A stretch of DNA of 64,000 bases from Allodiplogaster sudhausi (taxonomy: Eukaryota; Nematoda; Chromadorea; Rhabditida; Diplogasteridae): assembly GCA_945643635.1 (NCBI GenBank), contig CALZFC010000029.1, forward strand, positions 4,131,501 to 4,195,500, read 5' to 3'. Positions 22,001 to 38,091 of the stretch are shown here, piece after piece (the first letter of the stretch is position 1; every line of letters starts with the position of its first letter). Under the pieces are notes generated by a model. It saw only the letters and a list, made by a program, of their open reading frames with translations. It made no database searches and was not told where the DNA came from. A program made the translations under genes and the position numbers.

Positions 22001-25000
22001 GCGAGCCAAGGAGATTAACTTGAGTGAAAGGCAGCCTTCTTTTACCCCTAAATTACTACTGTTCTTCCATACCTAGACACTAATTATACCCGATACAGCT
22101 TGATATGTCCCATCCACTCCAAAAGTCGTCAAGGGGTGAAACACTTCTATCTCGGTATAAAGTTGCTAAGGAAAGCACAACTAGATATGAACGGCCCATT
22201 CTTTGAAAGATAAAAGTACTTCACTTATGGTTAGTAATTGAATGGGATGAGTCGAAATGAAGATATTTTCGTGTTTCGGTAACCCAAAATGTCCAATAAC
22301 TCCTTTTGCGTTAATTTTTTAGGCATTACCAAAGATATTTTGACTCCAACAGAAAGGGGAGAACATTTTACCCTGTATATGAATTGCTGATGCAGTTATG
22401 GCTACAAGTTTATCGCTTGTAGTTCGAAGAACAAAATATTCCATGCCAAAATTTCCGATTTTTGTGACATCTGAACGATAAAAATAATTTATTCCAATCG
22501 TCCCCAAATCGTGCACAGGGGGGTTTTTGGCCATTGGAAAAACGAATATAATGTTCATTTTGTATTTTTAAAAAAGTTATGGCACTTTTTCTTCACATTT
22601 TTGCATGTTTTCATGTAACAGGACTAACAATAAGGGATTGTCAGAGCCGGCAAGCACGGATATAGTCTCCGGGCGAGTCGGCGAGCGTGGGCAGCATTAT
22701 GGCTCATGCGGAAGAATATTTTTTCCCCAGCATCGCGTAATTCTCGCTGTCCTCGAAGAGCTTACTGTTGAATAAATAAATAAACACTATATACGTGCTT
22801 GCCAGCTCTGACAACCCCTTAGTAGAGGCTGCTACATGAAAATATGTGAAGAAAAAGTAAGAAAACTTTTTAATATGCCAAAATAATACAAAATGAACAT
22901 TATATCCATTTTTTCAAAATTCAATTTGGTTGAGTTTGAAGAAATTTATGGTAATTTAAAACATTTCGACATTTCGAGGTATACTCTACTTAAAAACGAA
23001 AATAAATTCTGAAAAATGTGTGCTTCAGCAACCCTTTAAAGGAAATAAAAAAATAAAAAAATAAAAAAATAGTTTTGTTCCCTGCGCGCTCATAGTCGAC
23101 TCAATCAGATTGGCTCTCTTAAATAGCAAGTTATACCAGGCGTTGTGGGTGTCGTCGATTCCTGTGTCGTGGGTGTCGTCGGTTCCTCTGTCGTGGGTGT
23201 CGTCGATTCCTGTGTCTTTTTGGTGGTTGTTGAGGTGGTGCTTGGAACTGTAGAAGTGGTGGTGCACAATATGGTTAAGAATTGCTTTATCTTCTCTTCA
23301 CCTTCGAGATCCTGAAAGTGAGGTGGCCATTTGCACATCTTTTCGTCACTCTTAGATTTACAATAAGTTATGCAAATAAGTTAATAATGGAATTCGGACC
23401 TCAAATTTGTCAATGTGCATGACGTTCTCTGGTACATTGTTCGCAACAAAGTTAAGCGACTCCCTGGATGCCTTGGCGATGCCGAACGCAATAGTTGTTA
23501 CGTCTGGAAAACTACTAGATGAGCAACTAAGATATCTTCTTTAAATAGAGATTTCCATCAGAAACATTAGAAAATATTGCACTTGCATATAAGTGCCTTA
23601 CGAAAACAAGATTTTCACAAATAAATAAAATACTGAATGGAGAATATTGCAAAATAAGTGTATAGAAACTACTTTTTTCCGCAAGCTGCTTGCTGACACT
23701 GAGGACACGTTGGTCGTCGTCACCGGGGACAGAGAACGGACCAGTGCACTCCACCTTACCGTCAGTCATGACAATCAGCACTTTCTGTCTGTTGGCCTTC
23801 TTAAACAGTAACGCTTTTCGGAGAGAGATTAAAAGAAATAAAGATAGAGCTTGAATTAACAAACGGAGATGTAGCTGGCGCCAAAGAAGTGCTCCCCCGA
23901 AAGATTCATATAGTAAGAAGTGCAGGTGGTTGCCTGAATATGTTAAACAAAAATAAAAACATATAGTCAATATTTTAGTCAATGTCAGACTGCTAGTTGA
24001 AGACTAAAGAGTAAGGGCACAGCATGCCTTATTGTATTTCACGAGTTCAACGCCCGAGTTGAAAGTGGCATCGGTTGTGGAGTCCGCAAACTCGAGCCGA
24101 TAGAGCGGATCCTCCTCATCAAACTTTGGACATTGCGAAACTGCAACGCGTGCCGCAGAGTCGCTTCGAGTGATACGCCGGCCAAATTCGAGTATGAAAG
24201 CTTTCATCTTCAATAGACATTTTTGTGTCGCCAATAATTATTCCTGTATATTTTTGTCTACACAAATGTTGATCAGTCTTGGAACCTTCTCGACATCAGA
24301 GGGCTCTATTGAGGAGGACGTATCGAGCAGGAACGCGAAGTCTGTTAACAATTGCGATATAGAAAAGTCTTTAATTTTGTGCATCCACTATAGCCACAAC
24401 AAGAATACGCACCAATCAGTGAAGCACAGTTTTTGCACTCTGTTGTTGAGAAGATGAGAAATCAAAGTACTCGGCGCCACAGCTGGTATAAGAACACTTT
24501 TTCATAATCTTTTTGCGCGAAGTAAATAGCCAGTTTTAAACAGCAGACTTTTAATTGCACACAAACAACAACGTCCTTCTGCCAATAACTAAGTGCATGA
24601 ATAAACAAGAAAACGAACACGCAGCCTCCTTTTGCAACGTCGCAGCGTGCATTTTTTCCGCAGGGCTCAGCAGGGCAGGGCACTATAACAATGTCAGAAC
24701 AAATTTCACTTCAAGAAGTTCTCCAGTATCATTCAATGCTATCTGTACATACAATTACAGCGTCGCTTAAATAGCTAGACATACCAGGCCTCGTGCCAGC
24801 CGTTGTGGAACTTGTTGAAGACTCTGTTGCTTTTTCAAGCTCTTCGGTGGTTCTTGAAGCTGTAGATGTGGTCGAAAAATATTTGTGTTTCTTCCGATGG
24901 TAACTGTTTTGCTCATATTTCGGACGTTGAGAACATACGATACATATGGACAACACAAAATATGTATTTTTTATTATTAAGAAGTGATGCGACGTCGGCG

Positions 25001-25311
25001 CCTTCTAATCTTTGTATGTTACATTATTCATTCAAAAATAATATTAAAAAATAAACAAATCTACGAACGTGTATTGGTGGTCAATTTAGTGGTTGGACGT
25101 GGTCTACGGCACCTGGTCAGTCGCTGTTTTTGGCACTTTTCCATTGAACTGGAAGCCTGCAAAGCCAAACTATGCATGAAAATATTTCTTAATTACCATT
25201 TTCAAAAGAGAAATAACTTATAATTTTGAGAAAATTAACAAAATAAGAATAAGACACTTGTAAAAGCAGCGATCCGACGAGGAAGATACAGAAGATAAGT
25301 GGTAGTCGCAT
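17646..25311 (-). CDS. Multi-module secreted protein: signal peptide, then three Thr-rich/EGF-like/vWA modules
   Basis: It begins with signal peptide MRLPLIFCIFLVGSLLLQ (25311-25258) and a basic/Thr linker exon near 25,157-25,065. It then repeats the unit Thr-rich exon, truncated EGF-like exon (C..C..NAxCD....C), small Cys exon and six vWA exons. The stop is at 17646 after IKQLLTILCP. Each vWA has an intact MIDAS (DTSSS, MTDG or close). Exon phases match from one vWA into the next Thr-rich exon (for example 23311-23137), which is why I read one gene rather than three. Known of the family: extracellular adhesion or matrix-type proteins. Oddities: two nonsense codons in module 2, a probable frameshift in module 1, and a 2.2-kb transposon in the intron between them. 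Module 3, or modules separately, may be the only expressed part; separate genes cannot be excluded. Confidence 0.55.
19085..20847 (-). pseudogene. Module 2 of the vWA gene, with two in-frame stops
   Basis: The exons mirror module 3, including MIDAS DFAFLLDTSSSMIESDVEK and RQKVLIVMTDGKVEC. In the exon near 19,885-19,815 the frame reads CTSHYM-stop-LSGKHFFG: the sister copies have AAA or AAT where this has TAA. In the Thr-rich exon (about 19,246-19,092) the frame reads STVPTN-stop-ELAATTESS. A hAT-like MITE sits in the intron before the first of these. The module looks inactivated unless the exons are skipped or the stops end a shorter isoform. Confidence 0.65.
19904..20039. mobile_element. hAT-like MITE with internal 18-bp GC-rich tandem repeats
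   Basis: The ends CAGGGGTGGCCGG and CCGGCCACCCCTG are inverted repeats of the hAT type (CAGGGGTGG...). The interior is about five tandem copies of an 18-bp unit (GGGGGCCGGGGCCTACCT). Flanks TTGTTGGG and TTGTTGAA may be an eroded 8-bp target duplication. It lies in a vWA module 2 intron and is absent from modules 1 and 3. Confidence 0.75.
21118..21545. mobile_element. Nested TA-flanked MITE (TACCGTATTTTCTCTA ends)
   Basis: The inverted ends (left TACCCTATTTTCTCTATTAG, right its complement with TACCG) enclose about 430 bp of G-rich strings such as GAGGGAGGGGTTCTACTAG. The bordering TA suggests a Tc1/mariner-type target site. A second copy with the same ends lies at 63,491-63,618. Confidence 0.75.
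22637..22816. mobile_element. Nested 180-bp inverted-repeat element
   Basis: TTGTCAGAGCCGGCAAGCACG on the left and the complement of TTGTCAGAGCTGGCAAGCACG on the right bound the block. It contains AATAAA. It forms the loop end of the foldback arms, so it may be part of the parent element rather than a separate insertion. Confidence 0.55.
23137..25311 (-). other. Module 1 of the vWA gene (N-terminal)
   Basis: It contains the signal peptide, Thr-rich linker (TTEELEKATESSTSSTTAG), EGF-like VPCPAEPCGKNARCDVAKGG, a Cys exon, MIDAS DFAFLLDTSSSIEPSDVEK, MKAFILEFGRRITRSDS, CTSYYMNLSGEHFFG, RQKVLIVMTDGKVEC, DVTTIAFGIAKASRES and an extended last exon with a PTTEEPTTPTTQESTTPTT mucin-like tail. The Cys exon near 24,503-24,429 is out of phase compared with modules 2 and 3 and reads into a stop (KTVLH-stop). 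A cryptic donor at CAGA|GTGCAA would restore phase by dropping the cysteines. Confidence 0.6.
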
Positions 25312-25468
25312 TTCGCAACCTTTCTCGGGTGTACCCTATCTGAAGGAACAATCACTTTTAAGACAGAGAAGAGATTTCAACGATTGCTTCAACGAAAGAC
25401 TATTTCATAGACGAAAGAAAAGCGGAAAAGCGAAGATAGGGCTAACGACACGATTTAGAACGCTCACG

Positions 25469-25486
25469 CGTCTTATATATGGCTCG
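25469..25486 (-). promoter_or_regulatory. TATA-box promoter of the three-module vWA gene
   Basis: On the minus strand it reads GAGCCATATATAAGACGCG, about 160 bp upstream of the signal-peptide ATG. It is conserved with the 14,985 promoter, including the T/A-rich flank. Confidence 0.6.
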
Positions 25487-25499
25487 ATTCCGGAGAGCT

Positions 25500-26499
25500 C
25501 CTCAAAAGGCCAAATCGTCGTTTCACATGCCATTTGATTTGCCTTTCCTACAGAAGAGATACAATTCGGGACGCATTAAACTGCGTGAAATTACACATTG
25601 TTCAAGAAAAAGACTTTCACCACGTACATCCCCGTTGGGAATTGGAAGACAGAATGTCTTGTCATTCTTCCTCGGCACTCCGTTTTATCCATATATTTAC
25701 ATATGATGTAATTTGCAATAGAATTCTATCATATCATGCCCGTACAATAGAATCAAAATGCCGGTGGCCTTAGAAAAATTATCATCTCCGATTTTGCTTA
25801 AAAGTTGTTTATAACTCAACCCTTCCATTCCTCACTCATTGTCAGGAGCCGCCGAAGTTCATTTTCTCTCCAAGGTCTCTGCTAACCAGGTCGAGCGTGC
25901 TCGCTTCATTTCGGATGCACATTGCAGAGGCACCGGAGTGCTATATTTCTATATCTGCCATATACTTTTCCGCTGTCGTAGGTTCAAATCATCGAGTAGT
26001 GCTGCCTAATAAAGGAAAAAGAAACAAAATCAAATCAAAATCTGCGTATGCGAATCGTAGACGATACACAGCTTTCTCTTTATGTGAATCAGAAAAAGGA
26101 AAGCATACAACCCAGAGGAAGTGGCATATGTCTGAATGAATGAAACAAGAGCTATCCCTCACCAGATCAAGTGTTTGGACGAGTGTTCTAGAGAAATGAA
26201 ATGAAGATATTCTTCTATAGAAATGAAAGGAAGATATAAGTGTCATAAAGTTTTCGCCTATAATCACTGGTGAAAATAAAGAAAGAAAAATGCAGAAACA
26301 AACTATCCATGCACGCAACATTCTCATTGAATGGCATACTCAATTGGTCTTTCTTATCTCTCTCTCTCTCCTTCTCTCTCTCTCTCTTCAAACTCTTCTT
26401 TGATATTTCAAGTTAAGCGCACAAATAAATAGATAATCCAAACGAATAAGCAAGGATACGGTTGGGGCAGTCAATAGTCCAGAAAACGTTCTCCTTCTT
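25500..26499. other. Duplicated vWA 5' flank, then UBA5 3' flank
   Basis: 25,510-25,700 and 26,070-26,180 match 15,030-15,365. A CT tract lies at about 26,355-26,390. No exon was recognised. The UBA5 stop is at 26,500, so the end of this stretch should hold its 3' UTR. Confidence 0.5.
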
Positions 26500-30153
<3,654 letters not shown>

Positions 30154-30718
30154 CACTGCAAGAGAAATGAATACGAAATAATATTTGCATATTTATAGAC
30201 GAAAATTTACCCTTTTTAAACCACCAAATCGCCATATTTACAAAGTATAACAAGAAGATGAGAATACGACTAACAAATTTAAAGTTACGAAAAAACAACA
30301 ATTTAAAAAAGAAAAAAATGGCGACGAGAACACCAATGCCTAGTTGGAGCGAATAGTTTTAATGCGCGCAGTGCAGCGCTACAAGGCGACAAATCGAATT
30401 CGGCTACCGGCACGCAACTACTAAGAGAATGAGGAACGTACACTAATATTTCTCGGCTTTGTATTTGCCCCGCGCTTCTGACTCATGTATTTCTTTGCAA
30501 GGATGATATTTATGGTTAGTATTTCTTATAATATATATGTCAATATTCAAGGGAAGGAAAAAATTTAATGCTTCGGAAGCAAGTTTCGCGGATTTCGTTA
30601 AGAATTTCGCGTATGCATCATCATGACTGCTCTAATCCAGGCGCGGTGTCGATTTCGTTAAAAGCTGTTCCCAATTGTCGCCTGGGCTGAGGATACTTTC
30701 CCCAGTTCTCGCGCTCTT

Positions 30719-30755
<37 letters not shown>

Positions 30756-33351
30756 GTCTCTGTCTCTTTCTCTCCCTCTCGTTCTCTACCTACTTTCACC
30801 CCTGCCTTGGCTTTCACGTAGAATTATCGGGGTCCTCCGCATGTCTGCAGCTACAGCACAAGAAGGTTGAGGTCAGACTTGTCGTTCTGAACCATTTACA
30901 TTTCACTGCTCTCTCTCTCCCTCTCTCTCTTTCTCTCGTTCTCTCTCTTCGCTCTATCTCTCTTCCAATGCATCCCGTTCCTTAAAGCGGCAATATATTT
31001 CAGTCCGGGTACTCGTGCGCGCTGTTCAAAGCTCCTCCAGAATAGAACGCGCTTGCAATCGTCTCTCTCTCTACCTCTCTCTGTCTCTCTCTCTCCCTCT
31101 CTCTGTCTCTCTTGCTCTCTCTCTCTCTACCTCTCTCTTTCTTTCTCTCTCGCTCTCTCTATCTCCCATCAGTCTCTCTCTCTCATATTCATGCTTGCTT
31201 CTCCTTTTTCCTTCTTCCGCTCTCAAGAGACTCGCGCGGCTCAGCGCTCTTTTTTCACGTCTCCTGTTATTTTAAGAGCAATCCAACAATGTGTGCCAGC
31301 CACGTCATAACTGCCAACATGATTTTTTGTGTGTAACTTTTTTTTAAACATTTTCTTCTTTAAAAAAAACTTATCGGGTTTAAAGACCCGAATCAATTTC
31401 AAACTTTTGTCTCCATTCACCACGCAGCAGATCGAGTTAAGCTCGTCTCTTGTAGCATCTAGCTAATGTTCTCTCTCTCTCTCTATCTATCTTTCTCTAT
31501 CTTTCTCTTTCTCTTACTCACTATCTCTCTATCTTTCTCTTTCTCTCTCTCTCTTTCTCTCTTTGATCAGTCAAAGTGACCATTCATGCTTTTCTTCTAG
31601 CGTCATCTCTGTCCGTCTTTTTGACCCCCCCTCACCCTCCCCTCTTTGACCCAGGGGACGTCCTAGCGCACCTGACATGACGTGCTCATTTCCGCTGCTC
31701 GCACTCTCATCAACGACGCGCAAGCAGCGCTCCTTGATCGCGCCGAGCACCTCGCTAATCTCAGCGAGCTCCGAATCCAGCTTCGACATTGCTCTGATTA
31801 AATATAAGAGAATTATAGGAAAATTTTACTTTTTAAAACGCACCAAAACCCGTCATATTTACAAAATATAACATGAAAATAAGAATATGGCCAAGAAATC
31901 TACTCGTGGTTTTATGCCAGAAATACGACACGATTTAAAAGGAAAAAAGCAACGAGAACACCAAGCACAGTTGGACCATACAGTTTTAGTGCACCCATTG
32001 CAGCCCTACCTGGCGACAAATAAAATTCGGCACTCACCGACGAGAGAAAGAGAACTAATATTACTCGGCTTTTATATGTTCTCCACTTTTCTGACTCATG
32101 TATTTCTTGGCAAGGATTGGATCTATAGTTAGTTTTTTTTTTGATATACGTAAATATTTAAGAAAAGCCCCAAATTGAATGCTCGATTTCGAGTATTTCG
32201 TGCAGAAAATTTCGTGTATGCATCATCATGACTGCTCTAATCCGGGCGCGGTGTCGATTTCGTTAAAAGCTGTTCGCAAGTGTAGCCTGGGCCGAGGATA
32301 CTTTCCCCAGTTCTCGCGCCTTTCTTCTTTCTCTCTCTCTCTCTGTCTCTCTAACTCTCTATCTCTCTCTCTCTCTCTCTCTTTCTCCCTCTCGTTTTCT
32401 GTATCTACTTTCACCCTCACAATCGCCTGCCCGGCTTGGCTTTCACGTAGAATTGTCGGGGGATCAAGCTTACACCCATTGCGCCGGACTCCTCCGCATG
32501 TCTGCAGCTACAGCATAAGAGGGGTTCTGGTCTGACTTGTCATTTTGAACCCTTTTCATTTCACTACTATCTCGTTCTCTCTTCTCTCTCTTTCATTCGT
32601 TCTCTCTTCTCTCTCTTTTTCTCGTTCTCTTCCTTTCTTTCTCTCTCCCTTCTCTATCTTTCTCTTGTTCTGTCGCTGTCTCTCTTTATATTCTCTCTCT
32701 CCCCCGCTTAAATATTCCCCTCTACCTATGCATCCGTAAGATCTTCTTGTTTGACTTTTCTCGGCCATACCCTTGAAGCAGCAATATATTTCGGGCAGGG
32801 TTCTCAAGCGAGCCGTTCAAAGCTCCTCCAGAAGAGAACGCGCTTGCTCTCGTCTCTCCTTCTCTCGTTCTCGCCCGTCTCCTCTCTTTCTTTCTCTGTC
32901 GTCTTTCATGCTTACTCATCCTTTCTCCTTCTTCCGCTCTCAAGAGACTCGCGCAGCACAGCGCTCTTTTTCACTTTTCCTGTTATTTTAGGAGCAATCC
33001 AAAAATGTATGCCAGGCATGTCATAAGATTTATTTGTCTAGTGTAGTTTTCTTTAACATTTTATCTATTCAAAATTTTTTTCCACACATTAAGGCATTAA
33101 ACTGGCAATTTTAAACTAAATTGAAACAAGTTCATGAAAAACAAATTCAAGATAATTCAAGACAATCGAATGCTTTTCTACTTTTCGTCCGAATCACGCT
33201 CCAGCTGGATGTTCGGTGGATCTTTCCACTGTCACGAACATGGAACAACAAATGCACGCCGAAATGACAGCAATCTCAAACTTTTGTCTCCGTTCTCCGC
33301 GCAGCCGAGGCTGATCGAATTAAGCTTGGCTCTCCTATCTCGTTCTCTCTT

Positions 33352-33402
<51 letters not shown>

Positions 33403-33600
33403 TTCTCCCTCTCTCTTTCTCTCTTTCTCTCTCCCTCCCCCTCTCTCTCTCTTTCTCTCCCTCTCTCTCTCTGATCAATTCGAAGTGACAATTCATCCTA
33501 TTCGTCTAGCATCGTCTCCATGTTTTTTGCCCCCACTTTGACCCGGCCGACGCCCTAGCGCACCTGGCGTGGCTTGCACACGCCCAGTCGTTCGTGTGTC
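30154..33600. repeat. Tandem duplication of the UBA5 5' region
   Basis: Blocks at about 30,350-31,440 recur in order at about 31,960-33,310. For example GCATCATCATGACTGCTCTA occurs at 30,614 and 32,219, and CAAGAGACTCGCGC at 31,225 and 32,940. Spacing drifts from about 1.6 to 1.7 kb because of CT-repeat length. A third partial copy of the exon-1 donor area is at 33,500-33,600. No other gene was recognised in this stretch. Confidence 0.8.
31672..31789 (-). pseudogene. Duplicated UBA5 first exon (alternative or vestigial)
   Basis: The ATG at 31789 starts MSKLDSELAEISEVLGAIKE, nearly the N-terminus of UBA5, and runs to a CAG|GTGCGC donor at 31672. It lacks the KMSHE end of the real exon 1 and would join exon 2 in a different phase (118 against 186 nt), so splicing straight into exon 2 would shift the frame. 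It is more likely a relic or untranslated alternative first exon than a second coding start. Confidence 0.6.
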
Positions 33601-34035
33601 ATATCCTCTCTCTCTCGCTCTCTCTCTCTCTCTCGCCCTCTCTCTCTTTGTTTTTCTCTCTCCCTTTCCTTTTTTTCTATTCTCTCTCTCTCCCTCTCTT
33701 TCTTTTTCTAGACTCTCTCTCTCCCTCTCTTTCTTTTTCTACCCTCTCTCTCTCTCCCTCTCTTTCTTTTTCTACTCTCTCTCTCCCTCTCTCTTTGTCT
33801 CTCTCTCTTTTTCGCTCTCTCTCTGGCACTCTCTTTCTCAACTTCTATCTCTCACTCTCTATCTCACTCTCTCCCTCTCACCTACCCTCTCTCCTCTAAC
33901 TCCCTTGTCAAGTTTCTCCCTTCTTCTCTTCCTATCGTCATCTCCTCCGCCCATCCCTTTCCCATTCACGCTTCGCACCGCATGGCTTCTATCTAGCACC
34001 GATATAGCTCATCCATGAGTGTCTCCCATATTTAC

Positions 34036-34078
<43 letters not shown>

Positions 34079-34137
34079 TCTTTCTCCCTCTCTCCCTCTC
34101 TTTCTTTTTCTACTCTCTCTCTCCCTCTCTTTCTTTT

Positions 34138-34179
<42 letters not shown>

Positions 34180-35363
34180 CTCTCTATCTCTCTCTCATTC
34201 GCAGGACACTTCTATGCGTAGCATAATCCTTTCAATTAATTCCGCTCGACAACTTATTCCTTTTTTTCTCCTTTTTTAGGCCGTCATTGCGGTCTTTCGT
34301 AATTTTTGTAATTCTACTCTTTTCCACGCTTCGTCCCTCTATTTTATGGACTCGCTTGTGCGTGCTTTCTCGACAAACATTTATGTACATATATATATGA
34401 ATGATGTACCTTTTTATTTATTTTAAAACTTATTTATTCTTTGCGTGTCATTTATATGTATTATTATTGCTATGTAAAAATATTATTGCGGCTTATCGGT
34501 TCTACGCGAAGAGAGCAAGAGAGCAAGTAGATAAGAGATAGCGAGAACGGGCAGGTGATTGACGGTGGAACGAAAGAACAAAGAGAAATAGAGTGGGAGA
34601 AAGCAAGAGAGAGTGTAGGAGAGAGAGAGGGTGGAAAAGAGAGAGACTGTAGAGAGAGAGAGAGAGAGAGAGAGAAATGAGAGGAAATGAAGAAGAAGCG
34701 TGAAACGACATAGCGACGGCCAGCTGTCTCCGATCCGTGCAACTACATCCGTCCGCCTCGGGCAAAGAGTCTCATTGTCTTAGTTTCACGCGAGTTATGG
34801 CTGCTCTCATCTCTCATTCTCTCTTTCTCTCTCTCTCTCTCTCTTCTCTTCTCTCTTCTCTCTTCTCTCTCATCCTCTCTCTCCCTATTTCATCGATAAC
34901 CCTCTAACGCTCTATGGTCTCTTTGTAGTGATGAATTCTGCTCCCCACGCCATCACTGTTCTCTCTCTCTCGCTCTCGCTCCCTCTCTTTCACTCTCACT
35001 CTTTCTCTCTCTCTCGCTCTCGCTCCCTCTCTTTCACTCTCACTCTATCTCTCCCTCTCTTTCTCCCTTTCTCATCAATCAGTCAAGTGTGAAGCCTCTC
35101 TCTCTCCTTGGCCGGTGGGATCTGGGACGGACGCGGCCTCTCCATCTTTTCAGCTCTCTTAAACTTCCTCTTTGCGCGTTGTGAGAGGAAATGAAAGAGA
35201 AAAAGTGAGAGAGAGTTAGAGAAAAAGAGAAAGTGAGAGAGAGAGAGGAAGAGAGAGGCAGAGAGACAGAGAACATAAAGAATAAAAGTGGAGGCGAGAG
35301 GCAGTTCTAACCGCCGCCGCCGCCACCAGCCCGAAGCAGCTTCACAGATATTACAATCACTCG

Positions 35364-35402
<39 letters not shown>

Positions 35403-35974
35403 CTTCAACCAAGAGGAGCCACACACCAACACGAGAGAAGATGAAGATGAACATCGCCCCCCCCCCCCTCCCCTCGAGCTATCTAAGCACACGATGATGA
35501 GATAAGGGGATAAGGCGATGATAGAGAGAGGAGAGAAAGGAGACAGGGAGAGAGAGAAAGAGGAGAGAGGGAGAAGAGGAAGGGAAAGAGAAAGAAAGAG
35601 AGGACAGAGAGAGAAGGAGATTGATAGAGAAAGAGAGAGAGAGAGGGAGATAGATATGGAAAGAGAAAGCAGATCGAGGTTCGGCTATAGTTTGCAGTGA
35701 TCCCTCCCTCTATAGGAGCCAAGTGGTCACTCCTCTCTTTTTTTCTCTTTTTGATGTGTATTTCTGAAATGTAAATTTGAGTTGTTACTGGCGTACGATT
35801 CGCTTCGCTTCCAGAAGAGTTGCGCGAGAGGAGCTTGGGCTACATCTCATTAGGTACACTTCCTAGCCAGCCCGTACGCTTACTACTGTCTTCGAACATT
35901 TGGCAGGCCCAACAAGAGAGGAAGAGAGAGAGAGAGAAAGAGCGTGAGAAAGAGAGAGAGAGAGAGAGAGCGAG

Positions 35975-36005
<31 letters not shown>

Positions 36006-36196
36006 CGCTGGCAGACATGGCAAACACACTATTTTTTTGTCTTTCTACCGGGACTCCATGTCCGTGTTGGAAGCAGAGGTAGGGGTGGTTGGCTTGGTAC
36101 ATGGCTTGGTACATAGTTCTCTCTCTCTCTCTCTCTCTCTCTCTTCTTCTTCTTCTTCTTCTTCTCCCTCCCTCCCTCTATCTCCCTCTCACTTCC

Positions 36197-36227
<31 letters not shown>

Positions 36228-36998
36228 TCTTCTTCTTCTTCTTCTCCCTCCTTCCCTCTATCTCCCTCTATCTCCCTCTCACTTCCTCTCTCTCTCTCTC
36301 TCTCTCGCTCTCTCTCTTTCTCTCTCTCTCTCCCCGTTTCTTCCATCTCGCGATCTCGCCCCCATAATGCCCTTATTCTCTGCACCCCTACTTCTCTTCT
36401 CCATCTCTGCTCTCTCCTCTCCGTCCTCTTTCCCTCTCCGGATCCATGCTCCACAGCTTGCCATCGATCAGTTTCCGCATCCCTCGCTTTACTCTCTTTC
36501 TCTTCTCATGCCTAGCTCTGTCAATTCCTTTCTCTCTCCTCTCTAACTCTGTCTCTCTCACCCTCTCTCACTCTCTCGTTCTCTCTCTCTCTATCTCCCG
36601 TTCACACTGTCCACATCTCTCTCTCTCCACATTCTCTTCCTCCCACCTCGTTCCTTGCACATGCACTACGTTTTTTTTTCCCGTCAGCTTTCGCGACCTG
36701 CTGTAGGCCGGTGGCTTTTCTTCGCCCCGAGCCATTTTGCGTTAGCAGTCCTTGGGAAGTGAGAGAGTACTGGGAAAGATTGAGAATGAGAGACAGCGAG
36801 AGAGTGAGAGAGAATGAAAGAGAGAGTGAAAGAGAGAGTGAGAGAGATAGAAAGCGAAAATGCCAAATATATCCTATGAATGCTGAGCTGTTTGCAGCAG
36901 TCTGCATTCAGAGGGAGAGCAAAGAAAACGAGATAATGGGAGAAAGGAAAAATGGTACTGGAAGTAATTGAAAGTTGTAACTATCTAGGAAAGAGAAT

Positions 36999-37035
<37 letters not shown>

Positions 37036-37135
37036 AAAGCGATATCGAAAAAGGCAAGAGATATCTCAATACAGAACGAAAATGGAACTCTTGCAGAAAT
37101 TGAAGAGAGTGCCGGTGCCCTTTAACTGATTGTCG

Positions 37136-37190
<55 letters not shown>

Positions 37191-38091
37191 CTTCTCTCTC
37201 TCGCTCTCTTTCTCTCTCTATTTTGCTCTGCTTCTCTAGTCCCCTCTCTGTTTCTTTCGCCCTCCTCTCCCTCTCCCTCTTCCTTTGCAGGTCCCAGCAG
37301 CAAGTGTTGCATGTGAGTCGCTGCCTTTTCCGGCACGGAAATACTGGCCAAAGTAAGAAAAAAGACGGAAACTGGCATAGCTTTCTATGTTAGCTTTTTT
37401 CTCTCTCTCTCTTTCTCTTTCTGTCCCTCTCTCTCTCGCTCTCTCGCTCTCTAATTGTTCTGTTTCTCTCCTTCTCTCTCTTGAGTGAATTTTTCTCTGT
37501 CTTTCACAATCGCGTATTTTATGAACAGCATTCATTAAATATATAATTTCTTAGATTTTCATCATTTGAACATATCCGAACGAAGATTTCTTTTTTGGTC
37601 AGAGAACATTTATTTACTTTGGGAAATTTTCCTTATTATGTTTCCCTTACTTGTATTTTCAAGGATGTTTTTATGCTTTTATTCAATTCTTTCCCCGAGA
37701 GTATATTTTACTGCCTGTTGTTGACCAATCTTCTTCCACTTTGACCGAATCTTTCATTCCGCTCTGCATAATTTTCTTCTCGTCTCGCTCAGCGTCGGTT
37801 TCCTTCTTCAACTTGATGTGTTTGCCCTCAGGGCCGACTATTCTCATGAATGCAGTGATATGTTGACTGACAGGAGGACAGGCCGCAATTTATGCTCTCT
37901 CCTACTACCGCTGCTCTTTCTCCTTCTCCTCTCCCACCCTCTCAGACACTCGCCATCGTCCACTTTCACGCGTTTTCTATCTCTCTTTCTCTCACTTTTC
38001 AATCATGCCATTTATTTTCATTCCTTTCCTACAAACTGTCATTCCTTTCTTACTGCATAGTATAATCACCGTATGTAGATATATCTTACGT

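Larger units (their letters stand above)
20913..23118. mobile_element. 2.2-kb foldback-type element with TTAA target duplication
   Basis: The ends GAGAGCC and GGCTCTC are bordered by TTAA on both sides (20909-20912 and 23119-23122). Both ends share the subterminal block GCAGGGAACAAA, and diverged inverted arms extend inward (AGTATACCTCGAAATGTCG at about 21,067 and, inverted, at about 22,985; another pair at about 22,540-22,660 and 22,795-22,915). Paralogous introns at 19,080 and 24,765 show the empty site with a single TTAA. The TTAA signature is that of piggyBac-type integration. No transposase is seen; the 92-residue open frame at 21,547-21,825 has no family I recognise. Two smaller elements are nested inside. 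Confidence 0.8.

Noticed and set aside
33134..36546. Many long Leu/Ser- or Arg/Glu-rich open frames
   Set aside because: They are frame-insensitive products of CT/GA repeats, open in several frames and both strands.
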